Origin: Cryptomeria japonica | Taxonomy: Eukaryota > Streptophyta > Pinopsida > Cupressales > Cupressaceae | Assembly (NCBI RefSeq): GCF_030272615.1 | Contig: NC_081407.1 | Coordinates: forward strand, 433,964,730-434,028,729 | Direction: 5' to 3' | DNA length: 64,000 nt | Shown here: piece by piece, positions 23,730 through 35,462 of the stretch | Layout: every line of letters begins with the position of its first letter | Position numbering within the stretch: position 1 is the stretch's first letter | Translations under genes and position numbers: made by a program | The notes under the pieces: model-generated | Told to the model about the DNA's origin: nothing | Seen by the model: the letters and a program-made list of their open reading frames with translations, nothing else | Databases searched by the model: none

Positions 23730-25115
23730 TTCGCTTTCGTGAAGGAGTTATTGAAGTTGTTTTTCGCTCCTAGAGAGGAGCTTTTGAAGTTCACTCTACC
23801 CCCTGATGTTCATGAAGTTACCCTTAACTTGTCTTTGAACTCACTTTCATTCATTTATCTTCATTCTATGGGTTCCAAGGTTGAGCCTTTCCACCATTTA
23901 TTGATGCAAATATGATGAATTGCCCTTAGGGAAGACTGCTAGAAGAAATTCGCTCCCCCTGCTCAGTTTATGAGGTTCGCTTTCAACTCAAAATCACTAT
24001 TTCTTTGCATATGAAGTTAATTCTTGGAGGTTATTACATGAAATTCTCTCTCAAACTCATTCTCATGAAGTTCTCTTTCCATCTACAAGACATGAAGTTC
24101 GCTCATATACCTTGAGTTGTGAAGTTTGCTCTATTAATTTTAACACTTTCAGATTAATATAAACTTAGAAAACCAGAATTTAGTTTCTAACTAAATTGAT
24201 TAGATGAAAGATTTATAGTTTTCCAGATTTAGGCATAACAAAGAAATGAACAAAATAAGAACAAGACACCGTTACCCTGGGAAAACCTCCTAGGAGGAAA
24301 AACCCAGCCAGAAAAGATCCTCAGATCTGATTATGGATTATATTCATATGAAGATTACAACACTTATCTCAAGTACTTGAAGATGATTGAACTTAGGGCT
24401 GATAAGGTCTTCCACAAGACTGCACTTTCATAAGCATCAAGTCTTCAAGTCTGCCCCCTTTAACACTTCCAACAGCAATCAGGTCCAAACCCTAGGTCTG
24501 CATTATATTGCATCTGGAGTCTGCACTTTGCTGGACTGCAACCTTAGCACCTCAGTTCGCACTCCTTATGATGGTATTTGCACTTGAATTTCGCACCTTT
24601 AATGACTGATATAATTCGCTGATGTATTGCTTCTTCAAATTCGCATTAGGCAGATGTATATATTTTGCATGGAAGAATATTGAATGTGTTTGAATGAGGT
24701 GAATGTATCTTTACTTATATGTGATGCAAGATCCATTTATGTCGGCCTATGATAAATTAATCACCTTTAATTTATTGTATCTCTTTAACCGAAATGCATT
24801 ATTAGATAGGGTTGGCCCTATTAATGTTAGCATGTTATCTTGCATGAGGCATGCAGTTTTATCAAGTAGCGTGGGGTTTTATGAAGTGCCGTTAGGTATA
24901 GGGCCCAGCCCTACACGTTGGAGAAGGGGCTGGCCCCCTTGGGCGGATTCCAATGTTGCCCAAGGCAATTGGAATCCGCCATTCCCTAATTACAATCAAC
25001 ATGCTCATCTACCTCAAGTTGTGAAGTTCGCTCATGTACCTCAAAACATGAAGTTTGTTCATTCCTTCTAGTTCATGAAGTTCGTTCACTTATGCTCAAA
25101 GATGAAGTAAACCTC
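23730..25115. repeat. Element C array of 'catgaagttcgctc' motif
   Basis: Imperfect repeats of a 14-bp word (catgaagttcgctc and variants such as atgaggttcgctt, tgaagtttgctc) at irregular 30-60 bp spacing occur from 23730 to 24131 and again from 25002 to 25115. The break between the two blocks is the solo LTR. It holds the same place in the element as the arrays of A, B and F but uses a different word. Confidence 0.7.
24132..25001 (-). mobile_element. Probable solo LTR nested in element C
   Basis: It is flanked by a perfect 5-bp duplication tgctc (24127-24131 and 25002-25006) inside the C array. In minus orientation it starts TGTTGATT and ends AATTAATA. Near its minus-strand 3' end (+ 24275-24310) is a U5-like block with aaaacctcctaggagg and aaaacccagcc, typical of plant copia LTR ends. 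There is no internal region. 870 bp. Two strong hairpins sit at 24901-24980. Confidence 0.65.
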
Positions 25116-25476
25116 TTGAGGGCTTGGAGATGAAGTGGATTTCAAACGAGCTTTCCTTCAATCATTTTGTTGCATATTGATTCATTCCTTAGGTTTTGCT
25201 CAAACTCACACTCAAACAAGGCTTTTAGGGAAATTTTGCTTTAATGGTGACAGTCATCAAATATGCTCCTGAGGGTATGCACATGAAGTGAAGGTTTGAA
25301 CTCACTCATTTCACACCTCACACAAGGCTATCCACCTGACTCCTAGCCTTTTGAGCACCTATACCCCTCTAATGCAAAGGCTAATAGCTAAGGGTCTAAC
25401 ACGATCTAGAAAGTAGGAAAAAAATGGGGGTCCCCATTTGCGATGGGGCGATGTGTGAATACCTTACAACAAATCC

Positions 25477-26265
25477 TTATAAGAAAAAATGTTATGTTAT
25501 GATTGTTACATTTGGGAGTTGGTTTTCCAATTGATGTACACAACGTGCTTGACTATATGTTAATGATTGAGAACTTGTTGAGGGAGATCTCTATTAGGTC
25601 ATTTACCTAAGTCATATTGTTGTCCATATTGGGAACGACACATTAAATTCTTTTGATGATGTGAATATATGACAAATTTCTATTGTAGCTTTGTGAGTTT
25701 TCTATTGGTATTTTTGTAATGAGTATTCAATTTGTTCTTGTTGTGTATAAATCATAGTTTGAAGTCTCAATAAAACTCACCGAACTCATAAGTCTTTGAG
25801 CTGTCCGAGTCAAGTCGACCAAACTTCCGAGGTGAGTTTGGCTGAGTCTTGGAGAGCACTCGGTTGAGCTCTGCTTCAAGATTCTTGAGTCTTATGCTCA
25901 AATTCTTGAGTCTTGAACTCAAACTCTTCTGGTGCTTGAACTAATAGACATAGCAATTGAAATTTCAAATTTTGAGAGTTTGAGGGTCATATGTCGTGTA
26001 ATGTTTAAATTATGGCAAAGTAAGAGTCAAATTAGACTTTTATGTTCTCTAAATGCATTTATTTATTTTTTTGTGTAATTATGAGGTTTTTTTTGTTGAG
26101 TTTGTGCCGAGTTTTTAATAGGTCCCAAGTTCGAGTCAATTTTTGGACTCCAACTCAAGTCCAAGGCCGAGTTTTTGAACTATGGGACATATACTTAAAT
26201 TATGTTTTTTGTACTATAAAAAAAGGTTTTTACTTTACTATCTTATGCCATGGTCACGTCACTAT
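25477..26265. other. Intron DNA with 'gagtc / actcg' words
   Basis: Between 25780 and 26180 words such as ccgagtcaag, gagttttt, cttgagtctt and actcggttgag recur. This resembles the subterminal repeats of hAT-type elements, but no ends or transposase could be assigned. Confidence 0.3.
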
Positions 26266-26829
26266 AAAATAATTAACTCTTGAGGTTTCTTTTGTTGTTA
26301 GTGTTGGGATTTCCTCTTGGATCTATTTTAGAGATTTTTGCTACATGCCATGACCTTAATCTAATCAACCAACTTCCACCCAAGTTCCTGCCTTTATTGC
26401 ATGGGGAGTACTACCAAGAAGTAGCCCATAGTTTGAAGAATAGTTTGCATACTAATACTTGACTCGGTCTTGGAAGACCAGATTTTTTTATATGGCAACT
26501 AAAAAAGTTCTTAAATTTCTTTAAAAAAGAAAAATTTTATGCAAAATAATCAACTCTTGAGGTTTCTTTTTTTGTATAGTGTGGGGATTTCCTCTTGGAT
26601 CTATTTTAGAGATTTTCGCTACATGCCATGACCTTAATCTAATCAACCAACTTCCACCCAAGTTCCTACCTATATTGCACGAGGAGTACTACCAAGAAGT
26701 AGCCCATAGTTTGAAGAATAGTTTGCATACTAATACTTGACTTAGTCTTGGTAGACCAAATTGTTTTTATATAGAAACTCAAAAAGTTCTTAAATTTCTT
26801 TAAAAACACAATTTTTTTGCAAAATAGAT
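26266..26829. repeat. Tandem duplication, 277-bp period
   Basis: The two units begin aaaataat.aactcttgagg at 26266 and 26543. They share long identical tracts (catgccatgaccttaatcta; tttgaagaatagtttgcata) and differ at scattered bases and small indels. No coding content. Confidence 0.93.
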
Positions 26830-27099
26830 CAAATGAGTCTACAATACATTGAGGAGATTCTATTAGGTTTGAATACAAATTAAGTACAAAATATCTTCGT
26901 CATGCAAATACAACATCTAGTTGATAGCTATTATGAATTTATGATGATTTTCTTGGAAAATCATCGTCATGGATTTCATATCCATGTAAGTTACAAATTA
27001 TAATCATTTACAATTTCCTCTTCCCCATTCCAATGAAAAATTGGGAATAAGGTGAGGGTCTATTCCTCACGCTCAATTGTGGTTTCGCACTTAGCCTAG
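26830..27099. other. Intron DNA with two short perfect hairpins
   Basis: At 26943-26965, gatgattttc and gaaaatcatc are perfect 10-bp arms with a 3-base loop. At 26968-26986, catggat and atccatg are 7-bp arms. They may belong to the subterminal region of the hAT relic that follows. Confidence 0.5.
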
Positions 27100-29340
27100 A
27101 TGGCTATGGCTCCATCTTGCCACTAGATAGCACTAACTCCTCTATCTCCTGTTGTGCACAATTTGCAATGACGCCATCCAATACAAACTCTCCTACTTCA
27201 GTTACATCTACACCCTCCACAAATTGTCCTTTATAATTATCAAGATCACTGTTAATGAACATGGGTCTCCTCATCATACACAATCTAGACATTGTAGGGA
27301 TTAACTCATGCGAATTGATAGGCTCCTATGTAGATGTGTCCACTTTTCTTATGCAAAGATGAAGGTTGTATTGCACAAAAACAGAGCATGGAATTATTGT
27401 GGAATCAATATATTGTACTTCTTTGAGTGAATGGCCTCAAAAAAAATCTAATTGCATTCACATCCAAAAGCTTTACAAGGTTGAGACAAAATTTGGGTGC
27501 CTAGCTTTTGAAGCTTTGGGATATTTTGACCCCAATATTTCCACCAAGAACTTGAAACTAAGATACTCAAAAATTGTAAGGAATATTAATAGTTGTAATT
27601 TGTAAATTGTAAGATATCAATAAAGACTTATCTTTGTTACCTAGTGCTAGGGTAGATCTCCCTCAGCTAGCTAATGGCAAAGCAAAGAGCCTCCCCCTAA
27701 TTTGCGTGTAATTCTACAACTCTAAAATAATGAGGTCTCTCAACTAAACCTTGGGTGTCATTCTTTCAATGCGTGTTGAGAGGCCATCCACTACCTCTCC
27801 ATTAACATTGGTGAGGCTAATGAATGGGTTGGTGGAATCGATTGTTCCACCTTCAATCAATCATCTCCCAAAAGGAATCAAATTTGTTTCTACCCCCATA
27901 AAAATATTGGATGGCCTCATTGGTCCTATCCATAGGCTCATAAATGTATCCCACCGGATTTTTCTCTCTAGCTTCCAAGTTCAAAACCCTCACCTAAGGC
28001 TTTGACACCTAAAAGCAAATTGAAATTACAAACTTACAATTAAAGTAATACTTGGAAAATTGATAATAAAGGTTTCAATTTGAATTTTAAATTGAATTTT
28101 GAAGCTACTGTGATTATCTCCTTGGTTCTCTTTGCAAAGCATCATCAAAAACTATCTTTTAGTTCTCCTTCAGTCAACCTTCTTTGAGTCTTGCAAAGCT
28201 TGACTTACAAACATTTGCTTCAATGGTGTCAATATATTAGAAATTATTTGTGATGTGGCAAAGTTAGTTTAAAACCTCGTGAAACCCACTCAAATAAGCT
28301 CTTTTTCATTTGTGTGATTTCTCATCAAGCTAAGAACCTAAAAATGATTATAAATGTATTTTGTTATGTACCTAGCATCTTCCACAATTATTCACCTAAT
28401 TAAGTTTACTTATTTTCTCTAAAACGAGTTCAAGGCAATGGGATGAACAAGGTGTTTGAAATAGTGATGGATGTCTCTCCTGAAGCATTCTACTAGTCAC
28501 TCTATATGCCATCACATTATCAATTTCAACTTGCACCACATTCTCAATGTCCACCTCTAAGTCAAACTCTTCTAGCATCATGCTCAAAGTGCTTACATTC
28601 TTTATTTTGTTATAGGCATCAGTTCACTTTAGGAAACCATCTCATGGTTCACCATTTGAAGCCACCAAAGAATTGATGAGGGTGCAGTTCCATCCATTCA
28701 TCCACCCATCTGAACTTTCACCTCAATTTCTTTTGATCTTCCAAAGTTGTGTTTGCATCTATAATAGCATTCTAGAGCAATCAACCACTTAAGTATTTTG
28801 CAAAAGGGCTTCTTACCCTTTCCCTACAATTGTCTATCCATTAACTAGATACTTCTAGTATGGACCTCACCACATTGAAGAGAAAGTGGTTGTAAAACTA
28901 AAAATTAGCACATGCCTTTTTTTGTTGGTGTTCTTCCTTGTGCAACCCTATACCTTGCAACAAAGGTTGTGCTCTAGGTAGGCTACTAGGCACAAAAAGC
29001 CTAGTGACTAAGCTTTTCTTAAGTTGGATGAAGTGGACGTGTTATGTATGCATGAACCACAATTAGAGCCCACAATGTTTGTCATATTTATCTCCATTTT
29101 CTCTACAAAGTTGGAATTAATGACTACCAGTATGACTGCTTGTGCCTTCATCTTCTCTAATTTCTCTTCATCCAACAATTCAAGGACTGCTTGCCTCTCT
29201 TGTTTTGCCTCTTTTGTGGCTTTTTTACATGACTTGTATTATAGTTAAGAAAGCTCGCAATATGATACTTGAGGCAATTGATTGCTCCATTAAGCTTCTT
29301 TGTGCACAAAAGGAAATCACATTCCCCTAGGATGATCCCA
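27100..29340 (-). pseudogene. hAT transposase relic 1
   Basis: On the minus strand: a decayed BED-finger-like region near 29230-29330, then a DUF659/transposase-core block at 28396-28560 (NVVQVEIDN, LQERHPSLFQTPCSSHCLEL, family-typical NVVQVVTDNA...TPCAAHCLDL), then the C-terminal dimerisation block at 27330-27530 (ILSQPCKAFGCECN...EAIHSKKYN). Stops and frameshifts are frequent. The order agrees with hAT superfamily transposases of the plant type. Terminal inverted repeats and 8-bp duplications were not identified. Confidence 0.78.
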
Positions 29341-31014
29341 TCACAACATTTCCAAGCAAGGTGTCTACTTCCAACAGGATGAAGTCCACTTGTTGATGTG
29401 GAACCTGATGCACGACAGGTACCATTGTATGTTAGCTTGCAACATGTTCAAATCCCAAAAAATAAAATAGTTAAGAAATCAGCGATTTCAACAAGCAAGA
29501 TAAAATACAATTCAGATAGACTACATTTGACATGCAATACAGTAATTGAATAGCAATAGTATTAATTAATTTAGCTAAAATAACATTTTTTTAAACTCTA
29601 AAGAATAAACCCTATGTTTTGGAGGAGGAGAAAAACCAGCAATTTCAGTCACAAAAAATTTACGTAAATCAGCAATAAGAATTACCTAAATTCTAAGTTG
29701 CTGGTCCTGGTTCGAGCTCGGATTTGGGTTCGAGATTCTTGTTCGGCAAATTTTTTTTTGGGGTTCTGGGTTCGTTAGTACAAAAACATATAAAAATAAA
29801 AAATATATACATATATGCAGCAGTAGTTAAGTTCAAAATACACCACTATGCTAATAGTCAAATAACATAGCAAAATACACCATCATATATTAAAGTTTTA
29901 GTTCAAATAACATTGCAAAATAGTAAATACACCACCATAAAAATTTTTTTGTTCAAAAATAATAATGTCAGGCTACAACAATCAGCCATCACTGATCAAA
30001 TATCATATGGATCATCAAAAATATCATCATCATCTTCCATATGCTGTGATAGATTAGAAGAACCACAAATAGTGCCATTGGGAGTGGCACTAGCACTAGC
30101 ACTGACGTTGGCACTGGCAATAGCATTGGCAGCAGTACTAGCATTGCCAATCTCATGATTAGTAGGTAGCTCATGGTCATCAATGTCATGAAGTCCAAGT
30201 GCATCAAGGCGGGCAATTGACTCATCCAACTCGGCTGTTCCGGATCAATATCCCACTACTTTTACCTTTTTATTGTTTTAAGTCATCCAATTAGGGTTGG
30301 GAGGGTTGAATATGCTTTTCTGGCATTAAAAAATGATTTAAAAAGGTAAAAAATTTTCACTTTAGTACCGAATTCTTCTCGGGTTCTGCAAAATCCTCCA
30401 AAATTCTTCTCGAGTTCTTCTGGGTCCGGCAGGGAAGAACCCACAAGGCATTTGTAGGACCCTGTTCGGACCCAGGGAGGACCGACCTAGGACCAGGACC
30501 CAGGGGGAACCGGCCCAAGTTTCGGGGGTTAGAGGCAAGGAACCCGATAACTTAGCCTAAATTGAATACAACACATTCAAAATTGTAAATCTTGTTTACA
30601 AACCTAATATAACATGCTAGAAACAATTAATATTATTGAAAAAAAAAACTAACCTGGAATCCCAAAATTCTTCAAATTTATTCTTACAATTCACTATAAA
30701 ATCCTTCCAAATCACTCAAGAATGCTCAACTACTATGTGACTTTCACCTGTGGTTGTATAGGATTTAAAAAGGCCAAAAAACCTTGTTTTTTCAGGTTGA
30801 ATGAGTGTTATTATAACTCACCAAAAAATGTTCTGGTGAGTAATTTGCCAAAGCTTTTGGCCCATGAGTACCCATGAGTTTTGTGAGTACTCTACATGTT
30901 TTTCTACTATGGTTCTTCCTACATTGACATGTTGAACTATGTATGGCAAGTTTTATGATCGGACTCACCAAGTACTCATAGCCTGACAAGGCGTAAAACT
31001 CACTAGAAAGTCTA
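29341..31014. other. Intron DNA, probable hAT end regions
   Basis: A minus-strand frame at 29996-30229 ends in an acidic tail (EDDDDIFDDPYD) like the C-termini of some hAT transposases. A GC-rich block at 30380-30545 (ggttcttct, gaccgacctaggacc, gggggaaccgg) and 'actcacc / gagtact' words at 30810-31005 look like hAT subterminal repeats. Ownership is unresolved. Confidence 0.35.
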
Positions 31015-31029
31015 CTAACTGTTGTGACC

Positions 31030-31065
31030 ATTTCACACATCGCCCCATCGCAAATGGGGACCCCC
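31030..31065 (+). other. Conserved terminal hairpin of element A
   Basis: The stem CCCCAT / ATGGGG with loop CGCAA lies just inside the 5' end (~31043-31060). The same stem, with loops that differ by one base, is present in D and C; B has one stem mismatch. Confidence 0.75.
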
Positions 31066-31461
31066 TCTTTTTGCTCGTTTTTCGCTCGTTTTCGCTTTCG
31101 TTTTTAGGGTTTTGTTAGTCGGTTAGTCGTCTGGATTTAGGGTCAAGCCTTAGGGTTTTAATTTTTGTCTTTTCAGGCCAAAATCCAGTCGTTTTTGAGA
31201 GCTTTTGAGCTTCCTTTTCTAGGATGCAAATTTTGAATGCAATGAATTCACCAAATTGGTCTAATTTTCAATTGGAATGTTAATGCAAAGCTTAAATTTG
31301 TCTAAGTATTGAAAGTGAAATGTGAATTTTTGTCCGATTAAATATTTTGACCAAATTTTGACTTTTTTTGATTTTGATACTGGGCATTGGAATTGATTTG
31401 TTTCCACCTCGTGAAGTGTTAAAATGTGAAAAATCATGTTATTTTGGCCTGTAGGAGCAAA

Positions 31462-33231
31462 ATCGCTCCTGTCCCTCAGTGAAGGCCGGGAGCTCATTTT
31501 CAAATATTTCATCATCCCTGCAGAGTCCAGACAAATTTCAAGTTGGAAGTGATGGAGAACGGCGATATCTTTCCATTGAATATAAATTGAAGATTTTCAT
31601 GAGCACAGAAATGCCTCCAGGAGGAAAATCGCTCCTGTCCCTCAGTGAAGGACCGGAGCTACAATTCAAATTTCGCCTTGTCCTTGTAAGATTTTGATGA
31701 CTTAACAATTTGAAAGGGTCCGAAAGAAGATGCTTTGCCAAATGAATATAATTTGAGATGTTGAAACGAAGGAAAATGACCTATATTGACCAAATCGCTC
31801 CTGTCCCTCTCCAAGGGACCAGGGCGAGGTACCTTGTAGCTCTCGTCCCTCTCCCAGGGACCAGAGCGATTTCCTTCATTATGCAAAATCCAGATAAAGG
31901 TCAAGGTAAGTTTACGTTCAAAAACAAGGAAGAACATGAGATAAATGCGTTGAATACAAATTGAAGATTTTTGGGACGTCCATAACAGTGCTAAATGCCT
32001 AGTTCGCTCCTGTCCCTCAGGAAGGGACCAGAGCGATTTTTGATATAAATGATTTTCTTGCAAAGTTACAGATGATGTCAAGGCATGGACGAATGGAGTG
32101 AAGAAGGACGAGTCCGTTGAATATAAACTTGGAACCTGGCAAAGTGAGGTAAAGGCTACAAAAGGAGGATCGCTCCTGTCCCTCTCCAAGGGACCAGGGC
32201 GATACAATGGTGATGTTACTTCTTATGCAAGTTCAAGGTCGATACAAGTCAAGACAAGGTGGCGAGGGACACTTCAAGACGTCTTTAGCAAGCACAAACA
32301 TTCAAGGGTCGTCGCAATGATGAAATTCGCACCCTATAGCCTAGATCGCTCCTGTCCCTCAGGAAGGGACCAGGGCGATGTTGAATGCATTGGTCATTTC
32401 ATGCAAAATTTACGTAAGGACAAGATGTTGCAATGTTTTAGAAGGTCCATGGTATGATAAAAAGATGATATACAAGGGTTTTGAACGTAAAATGATCATC
32501 ATTTTGAGCATGGAGACTATATCGCTCCTGTCCCTCTCCAAGGGACCAGGGCGATTTGCTTTGGATTCCTCGTTTTGCTTCAAGTTCGAGCTAAGTCAAG
32601 ACGTCATAAGATAGCATATGGTCCAAGGCATCGTTTGAAGATAATTCGCAAGAGTGTTGAACGTCCAAACATCGCCAAATAATGTAAAAGCCTCACATCG
32701 CTCCTGTCCTTTGGACAAGGACCAAGGCGATACTATCAAAAAACACTCACGTTCCTTCAAGATCAAAGCTAAGCGAAGTTAGGTAAGGTGAAGGACGACG
32801 CTTGAAGGACATCGCAAAGGAGATCAAAGTGTAAAGTTGCCAAGGTCAAGGAGAAAACGTGGATCGCTCCTGTCCCTCTCCAAGGGACAAGGGCGATGGT
32901 CCCTTTAATACGTCCAAACACATAATGAAGACAAATGGAATAAGCGCAAAAGGAATGGGCATAGATGTTATTCGCTAACAATGAAAGATCGAGGAACAAA
33001 GATGCATATTGAACGTGGAAATTTGGAGATCGCTCCTGTCCCTCTCCAAGGGACAAGGGCGACGAACACTCAAAAGGTATTTAAGTACGCATGCAAGATG
33101 ATCAAATGCGAAGAACCTATCAAGATGATCGATTTTCAACGCGAAGATGAAGGAGTTGGACGTAAGAAATGCAAAATCAAGACCAAAATCATGGATCGCT
33201 CCTGTCCCTCTCCAAGGGACCAGAGCGATGA
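31462..33231 (+). repeat. 166/176-bp-phased hairpin array of element A
   Basis: A ~35-bp motif, ATCGCTCCTGTCCCT + 4-5 base loop + AGGGACCAGGGCGAT (imperfect inverted repeat), starts at 31462, 31628, 31794, ~31835, 32003, 32169, 32345, 32521, 32697, 32863, 33029 and 33195. Apart from one extra copy near 31835, the steps are 166 or 176 bp. The spacers are strongly diverged from one another and only the motif and the spacing are kept. Open frames across it are by-products of the repeat. Element D has the same motif at 166 bp. Confidence 0.92.
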
Positions 33232-34187
33232 GGTACGTCCCTTCCTTTTTTCCAATTTTGGCGCCAAGTGAGCAATTCGAATTTTCCTCAAATGCTAAAT
33301 CAATTTAAAAATTGAATATCCATTTTATTTAGCATTTAATATGGCGTTATCTTTTATTAATTATTTTTTGCCTTTATTTAAAAATCGAAATTCACATTTA
33401 AAAAAACGCAAGGCATTAATAATTAATTAATTAATTAATAAAAATCGATTTGGAGCGCTCAATTAAGCAAGTCGGCCTTGTTATTTTATTGCAAATCATT
33501 TAAAAAAAATGGTTTTATTAAGCAAGTCGGCCTAAGGGGTGAAAGGATGAGCGTGCTATATATGAAGGGTGAAAGATTTCATTTTTACATAATCATTTTT
33601 TCATGCGAATTGAGGAGAAGTGAAGATAGTGCGAATATTATCGAAGGTGGCATAGACACTCCAAGGGTGGTGCGAATTCAAACCAAGGGTGGCGCTTAGT
33701 TATCAAGGGTGGTGCGAATTTGAAGACCACACCAAATGCGAACTTGAGGAGACATTAAGGCGAATTTGCTAAAGACTTGGAGGATTTGTTTGAGCGATTT
33801 GTCAAGGACAAATTTGAAGATCATTTAAGACCACGTCTAAGGCGATACTTGAAGATCACGTTCTCTCGAAAGGCGGCAAAGTCAATTTTGAGGAGACCAC
33901 ATTGAAGACTATTTTATACTTCAATTTTTGCCTAGGCGAATTTTGTTTTTGCATTCTAGAGTTAGCTCTCTATCGAGGTATGGCGATTTTAATTATTATT
34001 GCTTTATTCATTCATCGTCATATTTCAAGTTTTGAAATTTTGATTTTTGAATTTCTCTTAGCTCAATCATTTATTTTAGGAAATGATAACTCTAGAGACT
34101 TATCATGATGTTTCCTAAAAAATTTATCTCTCTTATTTACGTTATTTATTGCAAAATCTATTTCTTATAATGAAATGTTGTGTAGGT
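33232..34187 (+). other. Element A leader between array and coding region
   Basis: AT-rich, with 'gcgaat' words (gtgcgaattc, aaggcgaattt) repeated between 33600 and 33950. The sequence tgttgtgtag just before the ATG at 34188 is a possible splice acceptor; element B has a pyrimidine-rich tract ending in gcag at the matching place. Confidence 0.45.
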
Positions 34188-35462
34188 ATGGCGACCCCGA
34201 AGGCGGGAGCATCCACCAGTCGCTCGGCTCTCATGAAAGAAGATCAGAAGACCGAAGAAGTGGAGACCAAGATCGTGTCGAAATGGAGCAACATTGGAGA
34301 TACCAACTTGGGGAACTTTAGCACGAAGAAGTTTCGAGAGGTCCCTTACATTGGCAAGCCATCACCTGTCGCCCGGAGAGTAATAGAGAGTGGCATCATC
34401 AAGGCGGCCGGTTTTCCTCCAGCTATTCAGTGCCACGAGTTGATGATCGAGTGTGCCCGTCACTACAATCCACAGTCCAGGACAATTGTGTCCAATGAAG
34501 GAAACACTTTGGCGTACCTCTCAGAGGAAGCCATAAGTGAAGCCTTCCATCTTCCAGAGCACAGGGACATGATATACAAGAGCATTGAAGGAGCCAGATC
34601 AGTGTACGATGATGATCCAGATGCTTGCCTAAGCATAATTAACAAGAACTGGCTACTCAAGAGTCGTCCCCGTCTAAGCAAGGTACCGAACACACCGCAT
34701 CGGATTGATTTCCAGGAGGAGTACAGAGATGTGATTACCATGCTCAACAGAGTTACAGGAGCACCTCATGCCTTCTATTTTGAGAAGTGGATGTTTTACT
34801 TCATCCAGGTGATTGTTCAAGGAAAGGGTATAATACATTGGGCTAGAATAATTAGTCATTGCTTAGACGTACAGTTGAGAAGACTCAGGGCTACTAAGTC
34901 CTTCCACATGAGTTCATACGTCATCTATGCCTTAATCAGGAGCGTTGAGTACGCAGGACTACCTCACAGAGGAGTGATTGGAAGAGGACCCGGCGAGGTC
35001 AGAGCTTGTGAATCCTATACCTACTTGCATCATCCGCTAGGAAAGAACTACAAGTTAGTCAATGATACTTTCACGATGAACATCACAAGGACGTTGCAAG
35101 GACAGATTCACAACAGATTATCTCAGGATGCCCAGGAGTTCATCAAGAGGTACGGTGCTTGGTTCATTCAGTTTCCCAAGTTCACTTACATTAGAGTGCA
35201 TGGATGTCCTTTACCTCCATACATGTTGCCAAGATATCCGACAGACAGAATTGTGTTACTTGAAGTAACAAGGCAGTTGGCAGCATATGTGAAGGCATTC
35301 AGACACAGACATCAGAATGGAGTTCAGGTACCTATTATTTTGGGTAATTCAGTTGAGGTATGTCCTAATGTCTTAGCCATGGATGACGCAGAGAAGGAGT
35401 TAGCCTTGTATTCTTTTCATCTTTTGCTTGGAGGAATAGTTTTGATCCCCATGGACATTTAG
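34188..35462 (+). CDS. Unknown element-A protein, N-terminal part
   Basis: 424 codons from ATG 34188 (MATPKAGAST). The 13 codons upstream are open but the homologous part starts near SKWSNIGDTNLGNF. No known domain; it is not a recognisable gag, protease, RT or integrase. Conserved against element B: CHELMIECARHYNP / CTKLVVECFKHYNS, LSEEAISEAFHLPEH / ISDAAIREAFHILEY, FTMNITRTLQG / FLMHITRMLQG, and FPKFTYIRVHG / YPRFTYLRIQG. This conservation between diverged copies shows the frame was once under coding constraint. It overlaps the next frame by ~75 nt (35387-35462). Confidence 0.75.
   Translation: MATPKAGASTSRSALMKEDQKTEEVETKIVSKWSNIGDTNLGNFSTKKFREVPYIGKPSPVARRVIESGIIKAAGFPPAIQCHELMIECARHYNPQSRTIVSNEGNTLAYLSEEAISEAFHLPEHRDMIYKSIEGARSVYDDDPDACLSIINKNWLLKSRPRLSKVPNTPHRIDFQEEYRDVITMLNRVTGAPHAFYFEKWMFYFIQVIVQGKGIIHWARIISHCLDVQLRRLRATKSFHMSSYVIYALIRSVEYAGLPHRGVIGRGPGEVRACESYTYLHHPLGKNYKLVNDTFTMNITRTLQGQIHNRLSQDAQEFIKRYGAWFIQFPKFTYIRVHGCPLPPYMLPRYPTDRIVLLEVTRQLAAYVKAFRHRHQNGVQVPIILGNSVEVCPNVLAMDDAEKELALYSFHLLLGGIVLIPMDI

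Larger units (their letters stand above)
22028..25471 (-). mobile_element. TGTTG-family element C (with nested solo LTR)
   Basis: The left end reads tgttgatgtg (3' terminus reversed) and the right end ...ccttacaaca (5' terminus reversed). Flanks are gatcc (22023-22027) and aatcc (25472-25476), a 4/5 target duplication. It has the family hairpin CCCCAT TTGCG ATGGGG near 25433-25449. A minus-strand TATA (ccttttataatg, ~22909) lies ~884 bp from the 3' end. It lacks the long protein of A and B; a 151-residue basic frame is present instead. The element measures 3,444 bp, or about 2,570 bp without the nested LTR. Confidence 0.85.

Noticed and set aside
31462-33231. CRISPR-like array of 35-bp repeats with regular spacing
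   Set aside because: Spacers are 130-140 bp, there are no cas genes, and the DNA is a plant transposon. The regularity is kept as a finding but not as CRISPR.
31659-33271. Several 70-180-codon frames across the array of element A on both strands
   Set aside because: They follow the repeat unit (recurring RSCPSPRDQ / APVPLQGTRA peptides) and share no homology beyond the repeat.
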